A stretch of 5,952 bases of DNA, taken from positions 1 through 5,952 of the forward strand of contig JAEDOC010000127.1 of NCBI GenBank assembly GCA_016302185.1, read 5' to 3'. Positions 5,674 through 5,952 of this stretch are shown piece after piece. Each line of letters opens with the position of its first letter. The stretch's first letter is position 1. This DNA is from Clostridium sp. GTDB lineage: Bacteria; Bacillota; Clostridia; Lachnospirales; Lachnospiraceae. Made by a program: the position numbers and the translations under genes. The notes beneath the pieces are model-generated. The model was not told the origin of the DNA and did not search any database. It saw only the letters and a list, made by a program, of their open reading frames with translations.

Positions 5674-5952
5674 TTACAAATCCTCGCCGCAGATTCTGCT
5701 GACATACCAGGGGATGATTTCCTTCTCCAGTTCCTTTATAAACTCCGCCATCATCTCTTCCGTAATCGGGATTCCTTCCGGATATTTTTTCAGAGAATTG
5801 TCCAACGCTCTTTCCCACATCGTATCCAGAATTCGTTTCTTATTGATTTCCCCTGCTTTTTGCTGGAAGAGAATCATCTGACGTTTCAAGCCCTCTCTCC
5901 ATGTGTTTTCCTTCCCCTGAGTGATTCTTAATATCTCAGAACGCGGAAGTAA
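5674..5952 (-). CDS. C-terminal part of an unidentified protein, possibly MerR-like regulator
   Basis: The frame stays open from the stop at 5674 to the window edge, so at least 92 C-terminal residues are present and the true start lies outside. An internal TTG at 5889 has no need to be the start. The first visible residues, LLPRSEILRITQGKENTWREGLKRQ, followed by a charged helix (QQKAGEINKKRILDTMWERAL), resemble the end of a MerR-family DNA-binding domain running into its dimerisation helix. The rest (ITEEMMAEFIKELEKEIIPWY) is predicted helical and acidic, without a metal- or drug-binding motif I know. It is transcribed in the same direction as the radical SAM operon but separated from it by a promoter. 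The protein is real coding sequence with fair certainty; the MerR assignment is a guess. Confidence 0.6.
   Translation of the reverse strand, partial: LLPRSEILRITQGKENTWREGLKRQMILFQQKAGEINKKRILDTMWERALDNSLKKYPEGIPITEEMMAEFIKELEKEIIPWYVSRICGEDL

Overview
The window reads as one stretch of conserved chromosome from a Gram-positive anaerobe of the class Clostridia, most likely a Lachnospiraceae member. This rests on the gene order, on strong GGAGG-type ribosome binding sites, and on an L27 precursor whose N-terminal extension is of the Firmicutes type cut by the protease Prp. Every convincing gene lies on the minus strand, so transcription runs from high to low coordinates. I see no mobile element, CRISPR array, tRNA or rRNA.

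Layout in the direction of transcription: (1) 5952-5674, the C-terminal end of a gene that starts outside the window, possibly a MerR-like regulator. (2) 5640-5567, an intergenic region with a near-consensus extended -10 promoter. (3) 5563-1839, three tightly packed, overlapping genes: a large B12-binding-fold radical SAM protein (TIGR03960 type), a small radical-SAM-associated protein (DUF2344/TIGR03936 type), and a short RNase E/G-family endoribonuclease. (4) 1797-1199, a gene for a small two-helix membrane protein of the YcxB-like family with its own likely promoter. (5) 1191-410 and 406-116, a strong promoter with an A-rich upstream tract and an untranslated leader, then rplU (L21), prp (L27-processing cysteine protease) and rpmA (L27). 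(6) 112-81, an intrinsic terminator. (7) 43-1, the first 14 codons of the ribosome-assembly GTPase gene obg.

The common theme is RNA and the ribosome: an RNA-cleaving enzyme, two large-subunit proteins, the protease that matures one of them, and a 50S-assembly GTPase. The two radical SAM-related proteins have no experimentally assigned job that I know of. Their overlap with the RNase gene makes an RNA- or ribosome-related role a reasonable but unproven guess. The best leads are that three-gene module, the absence of the Zn-link motif from the RNase, the Cys-rich tail of the radical SAM protein, and the absence of a Shine-Dalgarno sequence before prp. Most of the window is known conserved biology rather than an undescribed system.
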